Shown piece after piece: positions 12,590 through 24,823 of a stretch of DNA of 64,000 nt. The DNA comes from Kingdonia uniflora (taxonomy: Eukaryota; Streptophyta; Magnoliopsida; Ranunculales; Circaeasteraceae). The stretch is taken from contig JACGCM010002112.1 of assembly GCA_014058105.1 (NCBI GenBank), forward strand, positions 1-64,000. The letters are read 5' to 3'. Position numbers and translations under genes: made by a program. Numbering within the stretch: the first letter of the stretch is position 1; every line of letters starts with the position of its first letter. Under the pieces are notes generated by a model that did no database searches, had not been told where the DNA came from, and saw only the letters and a list, made by a program, of their open reading frames with translations.

Positions 12590-13000
12590 GATGGATTAGC
12601 AGGACCCGCATGGTCAAGAATTGGAATCGTACTGATTACCCCTTCTAACGACAAATTTAAGAAATAAATTTGCCTGGATTTTGAGGCCTCAAATAATTTC
12701 ATCGAGTACGAAGCTCTTATTTACGGACTCGACCTCGCCCTCGAGCTCGGCGTCACCAAACTCTCTGTTTATGTAAATTCACTACTTATCGTCCACCATT
12801 ACTATGAGTAATATAAGAAAAATGGGAAGATGATCGAATATACAACCCTCGTCGCAGATAGGGTGAGAAAGTTTGTTCTAGCAACTCTCGATTATCTTCC
12901 TGGAGGTGAAAATAGATACGCCGATTCCTTGCCATATCTAGCTGGGGTTTTGGGCACAGAAGCTCAATATCTCCAAATCGAAGTAATTTCAACCCCCAAC
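12590..13000 (+). pseudogene. Archaeal-type second RNase H of element A
   Basis: A second RNase H-like block follows: a 'GIVLITPSNDKFK'-type strand, 'CLDFEASNNFIEYEALIYG' and 'LDLALELGVTKLSVYVNS', then 'MIEYTTLVADRVRKF' and 'YLPGGENRYADSL'. The pattern FxASNNxAEYEALxxGL...xxxxxDSxLxV and the terminal R-xx-N-xx-AD-xLA are typical of the additional archaeal-type RNase H carried by plant Tat elements, here with E and D residues partly kept. Its presence is the best single argument for Tat rather than Athila or chromovirus. Several stops interrupt it. Confidence 0.7.
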
Positions 13001-13149
13001 ATTGATCGCATTTTTGTATGCACGATTAACACTAGGGGCGATAAAGGGGGAGACGATGATTGACGAAAGCCTTTCGTAATTTATCTCGGTATTGACAACA
13101 AATGTTAAGGACTACCTCCAAGAGATCAGAAGAAGCGCCGACAGCTGAT

Positions 13150-14100
13150 AGACAACTCGAAGCACTACGCAAAATGGTACCTTGTACTGCCATTCAGTCA
13201 CAGGGCCTTATCTTAAGTGCCTCGCCAAACAAAAAGTAGACGAGATGCTCCGCGATTTACATGAAGGAACTTATGGTTCTCATGTCGCAGGTCGATTACT
13301 AGCAAACAGAGCCATAACACAAGGAGTATTCTTGCCCAGCATTTGCAAGCAAGCAGAAGAATACTCGCGTAAATGTGATGCATGTCAATGACATGGAAAG
13401 ATGATACTCTCCCCTGCGCTCGAACTCCATGTAAGCAAGTTGTTTTGGCCATTCAAAAGATGGCACTCGATATGGTTGGCGAATTTCTTAACTCTCCAGG
13501 TAACCGTCACCACCTCCTCATAGCTACTGATTATTTTACAAAATAGGTGATAGCAATTCCACTCTGTCAAACCAGAGTAGAAGAGGTCATCTATTTTATC
13601 AGGGAACACGTCATCACTCGGTTTGGGTACCCCCATCTAATTTGTATCGATAACGGGCCCCAATTTGTTGGTAAAAAGGTGGTAACTTTCACCAGCAAAC
13701 ACAATATTATTCACTCACCATCTAACCCCTACTACCCTCAAGGTAATGGCCAAGCCGAAATCACCAACAAAACCATCATCGATGGACTCAAAAAATGGCT
13801 ACACTCTCAGACAAAAGGGAATTGGATCTGGGAACTCCCTCATGTTTTATGGGCATATCATACCACTCCACGATAGTCAATCGGCTGCACTCCATTCCTC
13901 CTTGCCAATGGCACTAAGGCCGTCATTCCTTCTGAATACCATCATCCTGTCAAAGATCACGAGCTAATTGATGAGGAAAATGAGTTTGGATTGGCCTGCA
14001 ACCAAAATTAGATTGATGAAACCAGGGAACGCGCCATCGCTAACCTAGGTCGATATCACCATCTGCTAGCCAGTTCGTACAATAAATGAGTCAGAAGCTA
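13150..14100 (+). pseudogene. Integrase of element A
   Basis: The zinc-binding H-H-C-C part is seen at 13245-13390 ('LHEGTYGSH' ... 'RKCDACQ'). The core follows in pieces: first Asp in 'TDYFTK' near 13527, second Asp in '[11 protein letters not shown]' near 13645-13675, and the catalytic Glu in 'GNGQAEITNKTI' near 13744-13780. Then comes 'WIWELPHVLWAYHTTPR' near 13825-13876. There is a stop directly after TDYFTK and more frameshifts further on, so it is inactive. The same region of element E is readable in reverse at 62840-63770. Confidence 0.8.
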
Positions 14101-14439
14101 TACTTTTTAAATTGATGATCTCTTCCTTAGAGAAATACCTCAACACCGCAAAGAGTCACATTCTGGGAAACAAGCAGACAATTGGGAGGGTCCATTCCTT
14201 ATCACATGCCTTTCAGGCCTAGGATCATATTACCACATGACGGAAGAGGGCGTCCACATCTCGAGTCCTTGGAACACTACGCGACTGAAACGATATTATC
14301 GTTAGGTCCCTCACTACTCTATTTTAATTTCTTTTTTTTTTTCATTCCAGAAATGAGATTTCTATCTCCATCCAATGTACATCCTTTTTCTGAAATCAAT
14401 AAAATTTACAAGTTTTCTTCATACATCTCTCTGCTTTGT

Positions 14440-14960
14440 AGACAACACATAGATTAAAGCATAGATAATACTAGCTTTTAATCGAAATCATTCCAGTTAA
14501 ATCAAGAATACACTTGGTTTGGCTTACTCCACTAAATCTCCTGCGATTAGAGCAAGGTAGCACTTGTTTCTAATCAACGGACTCTACCAGACATAAGATA
14601 AAGCAAAGGTAATACTAGCTTCTATCTCTTTTAATATGTTTGTGACATCATACCAGTTAAATCAAGAATACACTTGGTTTGACTGACTCTACTAAATCTT
14701 CTACGGTTAGAACAAGGTAGAACTTGTTTTCAATCAAAGGAATCTACCAGACATAAGATAAAGTATAGGTAAAACTAGCTCTTATCTCATTCAATATGTC
14801 TGCAACATTCTACCGGTTTGATCATGGTTACACTTGCATCAACTGACTCTACTCAACTCCTAGATTAAAATAAAGGTGATACTAGTTTTCAATCGAAGAG
14901 CTCAAACGGACATAAGATAAAGAAAAGGAAAAACTATCTTTTATCTCTCAACATGTCTGC
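14440..14960 (+). repeat. ~160 bp tandem repeats behind integrase of element A (copy 1)
   Basis: Units share 'ccagacataagataaag' (at about 14587, 14751 and, altered, 14905), 'ccagttaaatcaagaatac' and 'acttggtttg'. The period is roughly 155-165 bp with about three to four diverged units. They lie between pol and the 3' end of the antisense gene. The same repeats recur at 15780-16330 and, reversed, in element E at 61840-62520. Confidence 0.8.
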
Positions 14961-14974
14961 GAAACATATTATTT

Positions 14975-17900
14975 ATTTTTCAAGTTTATATACAACCACT
15001 GTAATAGAGTTTTTTCTATTGTGGGGGTGTCAGCTTCGCTTACCCCTACGACAGGAGGTTGACTGGCCATAAATTCTTGAGTTTGAGTAGTCACAATAAT
15101 CCTGACCTCCTATATCAATTTAACAGTTTGAGGGCCCAGATCCGTTCCCATAAAGCTAGTGTAATCTCCTCGATCTATATCAACCTTGTATAAACATTCC
15201 CTTTTTGACATACAGTCAAACAATGTATCACTTTCTAACTCAATTCTTTTAACTTTTTCTACAAAATAAGCAATCATAAACCTCAGCAAGTCTGAATGAG
15301 AGGCCTGAGTTACAACTGAGTGAGACCAAGCTGTCCTCGACCTCTGAAAGCAATCTTCTAACCCTTTGTGCTTAGTTTTTAGACTCTTCATTTCTCTGTC
15401 TTCCCAATCTGTAATGGCAATGTTCCCTGTAAATTTTTTGTCAGCTTTTGCTAACTCAACTCTATTAAACGCCACCAATTCAACAACTTGAGCACGGAGT
15501 GTCCCGATCTCCTTCTTCAGTTCCTTCACATCTGAAATTTTCTTATCATAGGTCTCTCAGGCTTGGGATCATATTGCCTCATGACATAAGGGGGTGCCCA
15601 AATCTTGAGTTATTGGAATACTAGGCGACTGAAATGATATTATCATTAGGTCCTTCACTACTCCATTTCTGTTTCTCGTTTTTCATTCCAGAAGTGAGAT
15701 TTCTATCTCCATCTAATGTACATCCTTTTTTTGAAATCAATAAAACTTACACATTTTCTTCAAATATCTCTCTACTTTATAGACAATACATGATTAAAGC
15801 ATAAATAATGCTAGCTTTCAATCGATCATATCAGTTAAATAAAAAATATACTTGGTTTGGCTAATTCTACTAAATCTTCTGCGATTAGAGTAAGGTAGCA
15901 CTTGTTTTCAATCAATGGGCTCTACCAGACATAAGATAAAGTAAAGGTAATACTATTTTTCATCTCTTTCTATATGTCTGCAATATCATATCAGTTAAAT
16001 CAAGAATACACTTGGTTTGGCTGATTCTATTAAATCTCCTGCGATTAGAGCAAGGTAGCACTTGTTTTCAATCAATGGACTCTACCAGACATAAGATATA
16101 GCAAAGGTAATTCTAGCTTTCATCTCTTTCAATATGTCTGCAACATCATACTAGTTAAATCAAGAATACACTTGGTTTGGCTGATTCTACTACATCTCCC
16201 ACGATTAGAACAAGGTAAAACTTGTTTTCAATCTAAGGACTCTGTTAGACATAAGATAAAGCAAAGGTCATACTAGCTTTCATCTCTTTTACTATGTCTG
16301 TGATATTCTATCAGTTTGATCAAGGCTACGCTTTTGTCGACTGCATCTATTCAATTCCTAGATTATGGTCAAAAAAGGAATCTTTCTCTAACTCAATTCT
16401 CTTAACCTCTTCTACAAAATATGTAATCATAGATCTCAACAAGTCTAAATGCAAGGCTTGAGCTACAACTGAGTGAGACCAAGATGTCCTTGCCCTCTGA
16501 AGGCGATCTCCTAACCTTTTGTACTTAGCTTTGTGACTCTCCAGTTCTCAGTTTACCAAATATGTAAAGGCTATGTTCTCTGCAAAAAATTTATCAGCTT
16601 TTGTTGACTCAGCTTGATTAATCACCTCTAATTCAACAACTTGAGTATGAAGTGTCTCGATCTCCTTCTTCAGTTCGTTCACATCGGGAACTTTCTTTAA
16701 TAATTTATCTTTGTCTCTTATCACGATCTCCTTCGATCTGATAACACTTTCTAACTCTCTCTCACCCTGGTGAGAGCAGCATCCAATTTAACTTCACGCA
16801 CCCATAATTGTTCCACCCCTCTGTGTACATTCCCTTGAAGTCGAGCGATATCCCCCTCTTGCCCCCTTATTCGAACTGATAAGCTAACATCGCCTTGAAC
16901 AAGAGAGTTTCGGCCCTCATTTTTCTTCCCCATCGTGCACTCCCCAACCTCAGCATTCCTGGCACGTAAGTTGACCTGACCCAATTTGGCCTTCAGGTGT
17001 GACACCCTTTCATTCAACTGATTGCATCTCTGCTGAACTGACCACAATTCCATATCCTTAGTTGAAAAAGGTGTAGTCATTTGCTCAGCTGCAAATTCAG
17101 ACATAGTTAGATTATCTCGAGCTCTCTTTATGTTGTTATCTTTATCGACTAATTTCTTCTTAAATCACCCCAGCTTACTCTTGCTATTCGCCAAATCATA
17201 TTTAATTTGCTCCTGGTCATGCAGTTTCCTGGCTTGGTCCCTGCGCAAACCAGCCACCAATCGATTCAGATCATCCTCTGATCTTTCTAAAGCCTACACG
17301 GGGTAACAGGCCATATCTTCCACCTTGCTCTTTACCAGCAATGCATCATTCTAGTTTTTAAGTTTCCCTGCACGTTCTTTTAATTCCTCGATCTCTTCTC
17401 GTCCTTTTTCTATTTTGGCATCCTTTTCATCGATATTCTGAGATAGGTCGACAGCTGTTTATGTTACCTCATCAAGTTTGAAATGCACCTTCACGTATTG
17501 ATCTTCTCGATCTTCATTCGCCTCTCTCTTTCTATCAAGCTCTTCTATAAATTCCTGGTTATATTAGAGATCTTCATCTTCGCGAAGGCGAACTGACTCT
17601 AATCCGACCTGCACAATATAAATATATTATATCAGTTCGATTTAGAACATCCAACACTACATTCCTCATGTCTAACAAGATATCAATTTTTTTTAAACAT
17701 TCACTATGTACAACTGCTTTTTAACATAAGGTCGAAGTATAATCTTGAGTGGATGCTCCATAACATATATTCGCAAGTCTAAAGCTCCGCTTGCAAAGAC
17801 AACAGAGATGCTGAAGTCTTTCTCTCTTTGGCAAGCTCAGCCTCAAAATCTTTTCTTCTGAGGCGTACGTCCTTAGGTTTCTACAACAAGGTTTACAAAA

Positions 17901-20282
17901 AGTAACTTAGCTTATAGAATTCTATCCAAAATATGTCCAACCAGTTTGCAAACATCCCACATATTCATACAATCACAGTACAATCATACTATCCTACCAT
18001 CTCAATTTTAGTCCCCAGACGCTTGTTATCATCCCCTTGGTTATTCCTCGCCGCCTTAGGAGACACATCATCAAGCCCATCAATCACCCCAATGGCATCA
18101 TCTTCAAAATCTTCATCCTCTTCCTTCACATAGGTGGCAGCCCTAATGGCATCTACCTCCTCTTTCGAGAATCCTTTGGACATAAGGTGACGCCAAAGCC
18201 TGTCACGCTCAGTCCCCACCTCGTCCAGGTCCATTCTCGCCTCTGCTTGTAGCCTGTTAACCTCAATAACTTAAAAATCCTTCAGTGCCTACAGTCGTTT
18301 CCCCTCCTTTCTCAAATCATTTTTCAGCCGAGCTACATTCCTTTCGAGCTCAGCATTTTTTCCCTTCAGCTTGGCTCTCTCCTCCTCAACCCCCAGGTAG
18401 ATTCCTTCATCAATTGAACAACCTACAAGATAATAAATTAACCTTATTGATTAGCTCAAGTCATAGTACAAAATCCATTGCAAATACATGACCGAGCATA
18501 TGAGCCTACCATTTTGCTCAGCTCTTCCTCTCCACGGAGAGCTGCTAACCTGGCCTTCTCTTCCACCTCTTTCCAGCCGCCCTCCATATCAGGTCGATCC
18601 TCAATGACCTTCCCGCCAGAAACTTTAAAAGGATTAACCCTTCTCTTCTTCGCCTTCTCGGCGGTAGTACTACTTCCCGAAGACCCAGCAGCCGCAAGAC
18701 GCTCCAGCTGTTGCCTTTTGGGGAATGTTCGAGCTAACTTGCTCGACATAATGGACTCGGGTAATTCATTGTCCATTCTAGAGGTCTTCGTTAAGCTTGC
18801 TTGCTTTTCCCCATCAGTCCCCGTCTTTTTACTCTTATCAACACTCGTCATTACCCTTGTCGAATGGGATTTTAAAACCTTTTCAACTCGGCTGTTAACA
18901 CGTTTCTTCCTGCTGATACCAACATCTCTAATACAGCCTTGAGCTCAGTTTCCCCTAGAGCGACTTTATCCAACAACAACTCTTTCCTCTCCACGTATGA
19001 TTTAGGGCCTGTCATACACAAGACATTAACATCAATAAACATCTTACAACTTCAACTATCAATCTTATACATTATGCATTGTTATACTAACGTTATTTTA
19101 CAGTTCTAAACAGAAGTTCCATGGGTTCTTCATCATTTCTCTGAAGGCAGTCACCCTTCACCCATATCATGTTATCGTTCCAAGGTCGACCTGCTGAGTT
19201 CAGATCGAAGAAGCGAAGTCGAGTTACCTTCGTGTAAAAATAAGCCCTTCAACTTGGGCCAAAAATTTTAACACCATAAAACTTATGCACTTCCTCAAAG
19301 GATATACACCTCTTTCTACTCTGTCCTTCCCACCGTGAGTTCAAAGTTTAATAAATACTTATCACCTCCCACATGTTCCTATTCATTTGAACAAAGCATG
19401 AACCGATAAGATTCATAATCCCTTTCGTCAAATTATAAAGGGGAAGCCTCAACCCATACTCCAACTGAGATGGGTAGCACAAAAAGCCTTCTGAGAGTTC
19501 ACTCCGAACATCCCCATCGAAGTACTCAAAAGAGATCGATTCATCTATACCCCTATCTCTCTTCTCCTTCCCCAAATCAGCCAGTAAATAAAAATATTCC
19601 TCTCCCATTGCTACGCTTCAACCCCTAAATTGCCTACCGGTGTACTCAATACAGTTCCCCCATCTGCCTCTTGTAGCAGCTTTGGCTTTATAAAACTCTC
19701 TAAATGCATCCAAGCTAGGAGGGTAGGGGATACCAATCTTCCAGGGAAATCTGGAAATTGATCAACACCTACCTTTTCCTCACCTCTGGATGCTTCAATC
19801 TCAGACTCAGTCGCCCTACCATAGGTTGAGGCCTCACTTACAGGGAAGTTCCTCATCTGAACTACAATTAAGGAGCTTTATCCTACACAATACTCTTCAA
19901 GAACGACCTACACACAGGTCCAGGTGTCTATTATTATCTTCTATTTATATGCGTCTACCATATTTAAATATCTTTTATATCTCTTATAACAACTTATTTT
20001 CTTAGATTACTATAAATAGTAATTTATCACTTTCCTAATAATACAAAATCAATTTTCAAAAATACAAAGACATATTACATATATCTACTAACCTTCTGTA
20101 TCAGAATGTGAATCCGCGGCAGCGCCGTATCCTTCTCTCACCACGCTGCTGTACAACCACCTTCGTGACTCTGATTTAGCAACTCTATTACGCTTTGACA
20201 GATGATCCATCTTGCTTGAATATACACAAGTTTTAGTACTATTTTTGCCTCTCTTTTTCCTTCCTCTCTCACTGCTCTTCAA
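14975..20282 (-). pseudogene. Antisense multi-exon gene of element A (PF04195-like 'putative gypsy type transposon' protein with coiled-coil tail)
   Basis: Exon 1 is 20282-20093 (starts 'MKSSERGRKKRGKNSTKTC', donor AAG|GTTAGT). Exon 2 starts at 19856 directly behind acceptor TTCAG and carries 'YGLRLPLYNLTKGIMNLIG' and 'VTRLRFFDLNSAGRPWNDN'-type blocks, the hallmark of the plant PF04195 family; it ends near 19100. Exon 3 (about 19009-18511) is Ser/Lys-rich. Exon 4 (about 18426-17990) has 'MDLDEVGTERDRLWRHLM' and an acidic tract. Later exons (about 17885-14975) form long charged heptad-like helices ('LNERVSHLKAKLGQVNL'). There are frameshifts in exons 2 and 4 and stops in the tail, and the 3' part is duplicated (14975-15540 and 16380-16740). 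In the family this is usually one long protein of unknown function. The TATA box, intron borders and matching structure in element E show it is a real antisense transcription unit by descent, now broken here. Confidence 0.75.
15780..16330 (+). repeat. ~160 bp tandem repeats of element A (copy 2)
   Basis: Second set created by the internal duplication. 'ccagacataagata' recurs near 15931, 16088 and 16246, a period of about 157 bp. Each unit again contains the 'atcaagaatacacttggtttg' type block. Confidence 0.8.
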
Positions 20283-20326
20283 GTATTAAGATGTTGAAAA
20301 ACATTTGATTGATGAAGATGAAGCGG

Positions 20327-20334
20327 TATTTATA
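20327..20334 (-). promoter_or_regulatory. TATA box of the antisense gene in element A
   Basis: TATAAATA on the minus strand ends about 45 bp upstream of the ATG at 20282. The same motif stands at the same distance in element E (26852-26859, ATG 26904). The conserved spacing in two diverged copies supports a dedicated internal promoter. Confidence 0.6.
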
Positions 20335-20839
20335 TTTTTTTTGTCTAACTGCTGGCAGTTATTGGGCCACGCATGAGCCGTCCTCGGTTTTGGAACCAAG
20401 GCGTCTCTTCCACTATCCATGTTAGACATTTTGCACCTTTTCGGTACAAACGCTTTCCCATCATTGCCTTTCCCCTTATTTCTTAATCTATTTTTATCTC
20501 TTTTTTCCAAGTCACCCTCTGACCTCACCCCACTCATAATAACTCACTTTTTACACGCAATCGAGTTTTCACAACTTCTCACAAGAGACAAATTCAAAAC
20601 CTCCTAATTTTTTTGTATGTGTTTCTTATTTTACTCTTATAGCAACAATGACGTCATTTCAAAATCTACCATAACACAGTTTCAAATATTTTCAAATTCA
20701 TTTTTACGCAACAGTAACAAACAACATTCATACGAATATAGGATCTATTCAACAATTTCTTTCAAATTTATTCAAACTTAGCACAATCATATCCTATCAA
20801 CTATATTTTACATCTATTCTATAAACCTCACATATAGAT

Positions 20840-21110
20840 CATCAAAATTAGCCTTGATCACCTGGGGAACCACATCAAACCAATTCACCTACAACAATCC
20901 TCATATCCTTAAATTCAATCTCTACCCCAATAATCAATCTAACCATCTCTTATCGATCTGCAGGATCACTCACTAGTTCACGAAAACATACGTCATAGAA
21001 ATAACGGGCATACTCAGGTTCCCTGCCCCTTGCATTTAATCAATCAAGCTAACACTCTCTCACTGGTAACTCAGCATCATAACCTCCAAAAATCTTCTCC
21101 CGCACTTTAG
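20840..21110 (-). pseudogene. Upstream conserved antisense ORF 2 (element A copy, broken)
   Basis: Minus-strand reading gives 'ERRLAIKIAKVREKIFGG' ... 'YARYFYDVCFRELVSDPAD' ... 'EMVRLIIGVEIEFKDMRIV', interrupted by stops and a frameshift. It parallels the open 103-codon frame at 25992-26303 in element E. It lies upstream of the TATA box of the PF04195-like gene. I do not recognise a domain; the helices are Glu/Arg-rich. Confidence 0.5.
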
Positions 21111-22257
21111 CGATCTTAATGGCCAATCGTCTTTCAGCGACATGACGTATTCTCTGAGATCAAGTCTACACCATCTTTATCTCTTCCTCATATTCAAACC
21201 TTATTTTACCCTTATTTATACATATTTACCCACTTTCCCCTTAAAACGTGATATTGACTTTTTATCTCGTAACAGAAAACCCAAAATTTTGAGAAAAATT
21301 ATCAGAACTTATACCTTCCCTTGAACTTAGTATATTCCATAACTTTCCAGGTCGAGCTTATTATTTTCAGATTTATTCTTCTATCGACCTCTATTAGATC
21401 TAATTTTTGCTCAACAAATTTCATATAATTTTTCTCTCCCACATTTCCAGCACGCAGAACGAATCATACTTACATCACAACATAAATTTTCGCACATATT
21501 TATCACAGTTCAAATGTTACAATAACAAAACTTTTGGTACTCATACATTTCAATTTATTTCATACATTCTTTAAAACATTTCATCTCAATTTCTTAAAGC
21601 TATTCTATATCTATATCAACACAAGAAGTTGGATGACAAATTGTATTCATGTCAAAAAAGATTACACATATTTTTACAGATAACAAGTCTTTCAGTAATC
21701 GATCTCAAGTACTTTACAGAAACCTAATTTGTCCAGTACCCAACTTCAGTTACTTTACAGATAATAAGTTTTTCAATGCTTTTGCAAGTAACAGGTCATT
21801 CGGGCACTCCGACACATCAAATCCTTCAGTTCATCCTGCTTTAGTGATTTTTTACCCTGATGCAAAACAGAAATTGGAAACAACAAAAAGCTTCCCTCAC
21901 ATGAGTTTGATTGAAGTTTAGTCGAGCTTCAAACATAAACTATACAACCAGAAGACTCAGTGCTGGGGCCAACTCTTCAAACTGAAGGTCTTCTTAGCGC
22001 AAGAGAGTGATGGAAATACAGATACAGATTTCTACTGTTTGTCTCGCTCTTCCATTACCATCACCGCCTCCTCTAAAACCACTACCTCCGCAGAGTTGGT
22101 ATAGATGAAGATGGCCTGACCTTAGAAGCCATTGTGACACAGAAGATTAGCATAACTGCGCCGTAGTCATGCCTGCCCCTGCATCTGTCTCCCCATCCTT
22201 GTCCTCTGCAAGAATGTGAAGACAGGCTCAACGTTGCTCGCCTGTTAAGATAACGTG

Positions 22258-22455
22258 TTAAAATCTCCATATACAATAAAAATCCTCCTCAGCTTCAGCC
22301 GCTTCGCCTACTGACATACCTCTATACGTCGGAGGGACAGGAACAGGAAAAGGTTCCTCCAACGAGTGATCCCCAAAAAATCTCAACTTTAACCTATGCA
22401 TTTCAAAAGTGATTCGCTCCTTAAGGTCTATCCTACAATTTTTCACCATCTTCAG
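22258..22455 (-). CDS. Upstream conserved antisense ORF 1 (element A copy)
   Basis: A small basic protein starting MVKNCRIDLKERITFE, with 'LKLRFFGDHSLEEPFP' and 'RGMSVGEAAEAEEDFY'. The counterpart in element E (24824-24997) starts MVKTRRMVLEERITSE and keeps 'LKLRFFGDHSLEDP' and 'YRGMS'. The frame is open in both copies although most of the element is decayed. The start Met is chosen by this conservation; an upstream ATG at 22506 is in frame but not shared. Function unknown. Confidence 0.45.
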   Translation of the reverse strand: MKMVKNCRIDLKERITFEMHRLKLRFFGDHSLEEPFPVPVPPTYRGMSVGEAAEAEEDFYCIWRF

Positions 22456-22785
22456 AACTAGCAGAGGATTTTGCAATAGACCACAATGTACTTTATCACA
22501 AACCACGGTGCAGGTAACCTTTATATAATCCTATATTTATTGTACATGTACGTTTTCCTAAGCATCATCATTAAATAAGACGTAACTATTCAAACCCTAA
22601 CCGTCACATCTATTAATTTCCATCAACATTCAATACATATACATCCTCCTTTGGCACGCACAATTTCTATGCAGTCAACAAACGTCATTACTTCTTTCGA
22701 AATTCAAATTTCTAGCCTAAATACCCATATACCCAGATTCTTTCTTAACTAAAACCACTCGTGACTTCGGTTGCAAGGGGGTGAT

Positions 22786-23400
22786 TGTAGGGACTATCCC
22801 TCAATCTCACCTAGAATTGAGTTGTCCCCATTTTGAACTACATCCATATCAGGCTCACGTATCCTCCACATGACTTCTCAGTCAAACATTGCCACATACT
22901 CCATAAACAGATGATAAAGGTGGGTCGAGCTTAAACCGAAAAACTTGAACAAGTCAAAACCACTTGTCTCTCACGAACTCAATATTTACCCAGTTAATAG
23001 CGACTAACCACATTGTTCAGAGAATGTGCTCCAGCATGATAAAAAGTTATGGAAGGGGCCTATATAAAGGAAAAGTTCCATAAGATACAAGGACCAGAAT
23101 ATACGAGAAATTATGAAGAAGACTATATCTTCTGAGATTCTCAAGCACTCAAAACTTCTTATTCACAAGATCAAATATTTCTAAGTCTAGAGATAAGTTG
23201 TAATAAGATATCTTCAGCCTCAAGCAATAAAAGTCACTGTTACAAAACCCTTAGTATGAGGTCAGGGTTTTTTAACCTATTCATAAGTTTTCCACGCTAA
23301 TTACCTATGTCATTTCCTATTTACTAGATTATAGTCACAGTTACATTGGTATAAGGACTAATTCTAGGCCACGTCGAGCTCAAGAAATTAGGCCATTACA
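22786..23400 (+). repeat. 3' LTR of element A
   Basis: It starts TGTAGGGACT and ends GGCCATTACA (615 bp). A purine-rich tract 'gcaaggggg' lies just upstream and serves as the polypurine tract. TATA motif 'tatataaagg' is at 23061-23070 and AATAAA at 23226-23231. The inverted partner at 23950-24567 aligns from end to end. The flanking 5 bp after the LTR are 'atgta'. Confidence 0.9.
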
Positions 23401-23949
23401 ATGTAGGTTGAGGTTTACATGGACATGTCTACTTACAGAGGCTAAAAATTGTATTCTAAAATTTGATTTGGGCAGTAAATGGACAATTCATCGAGTTCTT
23501 TGGTAATTTAAAAATAAAATAAAAGGTCCCCAAGAGCTAACATTGCTAGCCTTTACTACTGTAAGTTTTTGTATATAAATATACCAAGGTTACAACATCA
23601 TGTTTTACTTGTCTACGGTGGTTATATATGAGCTTAGTTAATTTTTCAAAATGTGTCTTAGGATACAAGCTTGAGACAAAGTATTGAGGGGCATGTAGCT
23701 TCAAACTATTTATTATGAGTTATATCCTAGTTTTCAGAGTCTATGTTCTTTTAGCTTGTAGCGTAGTAAAAACTAAAACTATACTCACACAAGTGTTCAT
23801 GTATGCAGCCATGACGTTCATGTATGCACACTATTTATTTACTACCAAACTAGTTCATGACATTGGCATCTTAAATTGTATCAATGACTAGTAAGTTTTA
23901 TGCCATAGTTATTTTAATTTTTAGATAGTTTGATTTCTATAATTGTACT
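23401..23949. other. Spacer between two convergent 3' LTRs
   Basis: 549 bp of AT-rich DNA, the only sequence between the outer ends of elements A and E. There is no gene or recognisable repeat, apart from 'gtact' and 'atgta' next to the LTRs as presumed target-site copies. Confidence 0.6.
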
Positions 23950-24567
23950 TGTAATGGTCTAATTCTGTGAGCTCGAGGTGACCTGGAATTAGTCCTTACA
24001 CCAATATACTTGTGATTAAAATTTAGTAAACAAGAAATTACACAGGTATTTAGGGCGGAAAACCTATGAATAGGTTAAAAACCATGACCTTGTGTTGAGG
24101 GTTTTGTAATAGTAACTTTTATTGCTTGAGGCTAATGATATCTTATTTCAAGTTATTTTTAGGCTTAAAACTATTTGATCTTGTGAATAAAAAGTTTAGA
24201 GTGTTGAGAATCTCAGAAGATATAGTCTTCTTGGTGATTTATCGTATCTTTTTTTGGTTCCTGTCCCTTCTGGAACTTTTTCATTTATATAGGCCTCTTC
24301 CATAGTTCTTCATCATGCTGAAGTACGTTCATTGAATAATGTGGCTAGTGGCTGTTGACTGAGTAACTGTAAAATTCATGAGAGACAAGTGGTTTTGACT
24401 GGTTCAGGTTTAACGGTTTGAGCTCGACCCACATTCTTCATCAGTTCATGAAGTTTGTGGCAATGTTGACTGGAGAAGTCATGTGGAGAATGTGTGAGCC
24501 TGATATGGAGGTAATTCGAACTGGGAATAACTCATTTTTAGGTAAGATCGAGGGATAGGCCCCTACA
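23950..24567 (-). repeat. 3' LTR of element E
   Basis: Inverted counterpart of 22786-23400. On the plus strand it begins TGTAATGGTC and ends GGCCCCTACA (618 bp). It shares the 'ttattgcttgaggc', 'ttgatcttgtgaataaaaag' and 'gcctgatatggaggt' blocks. The purine-rich tract reads GTGACTTCGGTTGTGTGAGG on the minus strand just before it. The outer flank is 'gtact' (23945-23949). Confidence 0.9.
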
Positions 24568-24823
24568 ATTGCCCTCACACAACCGAAGTCACGAGTGGCT
24601 TTACTTTAGAAAGGTGTCAAATGAGGATGTATGTGCATTGAATGTTGATGGGAATTGATAGACGTGACGGTTAGGGTTTGAAGAGTTATGTCTTACTGAA
24701 TGATAACGCTTGGGAAAACGTACCTGTACAATAAATGTAGGGTTATATAAAGGGTACCTATACCGTAGATTTTGACAAAGTACTCAGTGGTCTGTTGCAA
24801 AAAATTCTCTATAAGTTTTAAAG

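Larger units (their letters stand above)
14200..16740 (+). repeat. Internal duplication in element A (units about 14200-15548 and 15549-16740)
   Basis: The post-integrase stretch, the tandem repeats and the 3' end of the antisense gene occur twice in a row. The second unit starts near 15549 with 'taggtctctcaggcttggg', matching 'cctttcaggcctaggatc' near 14206, directly after a copy of the coding stretch beginning 'MKELKKEIGTL' on the minus strand. Short similarity ('cttatca') lies at the junction. Element E has only one such unit (61200-62760), so the duplication is specific to A. Confidence 0.7.
8247..23400 (+). mobile_element. Element A: Tat-type Ty3/gypsy retrotransposon with an antisense gene block
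   Basis: The order on the plus strand is probable 5' LTR, short leader lacking gag, protease, RT, RNase H, a second archaeal-type RNase H, integrase, ~160 bp tandem repeats, a minus-strand multi-exon gene block, a polypurine-rich stretch and the 3' LTR (22786-23400). Dual RNase H, 3' tandem repeats and an antisense ORF between pol and the 3' LTR are known features of the plant Tat lineage (Grande, Ogre, Retand). The element is dead: gag is missing, pol has many stops and the RT active site is altered. A solo LTR (10976-12108) interrupts it and one segment (about 14200-15545) is duplicated. The 3' flank 'atgta' (23401-23405) is the expected duplication, but the 5' flank does not match it clearly. 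Confidence 0.8.
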
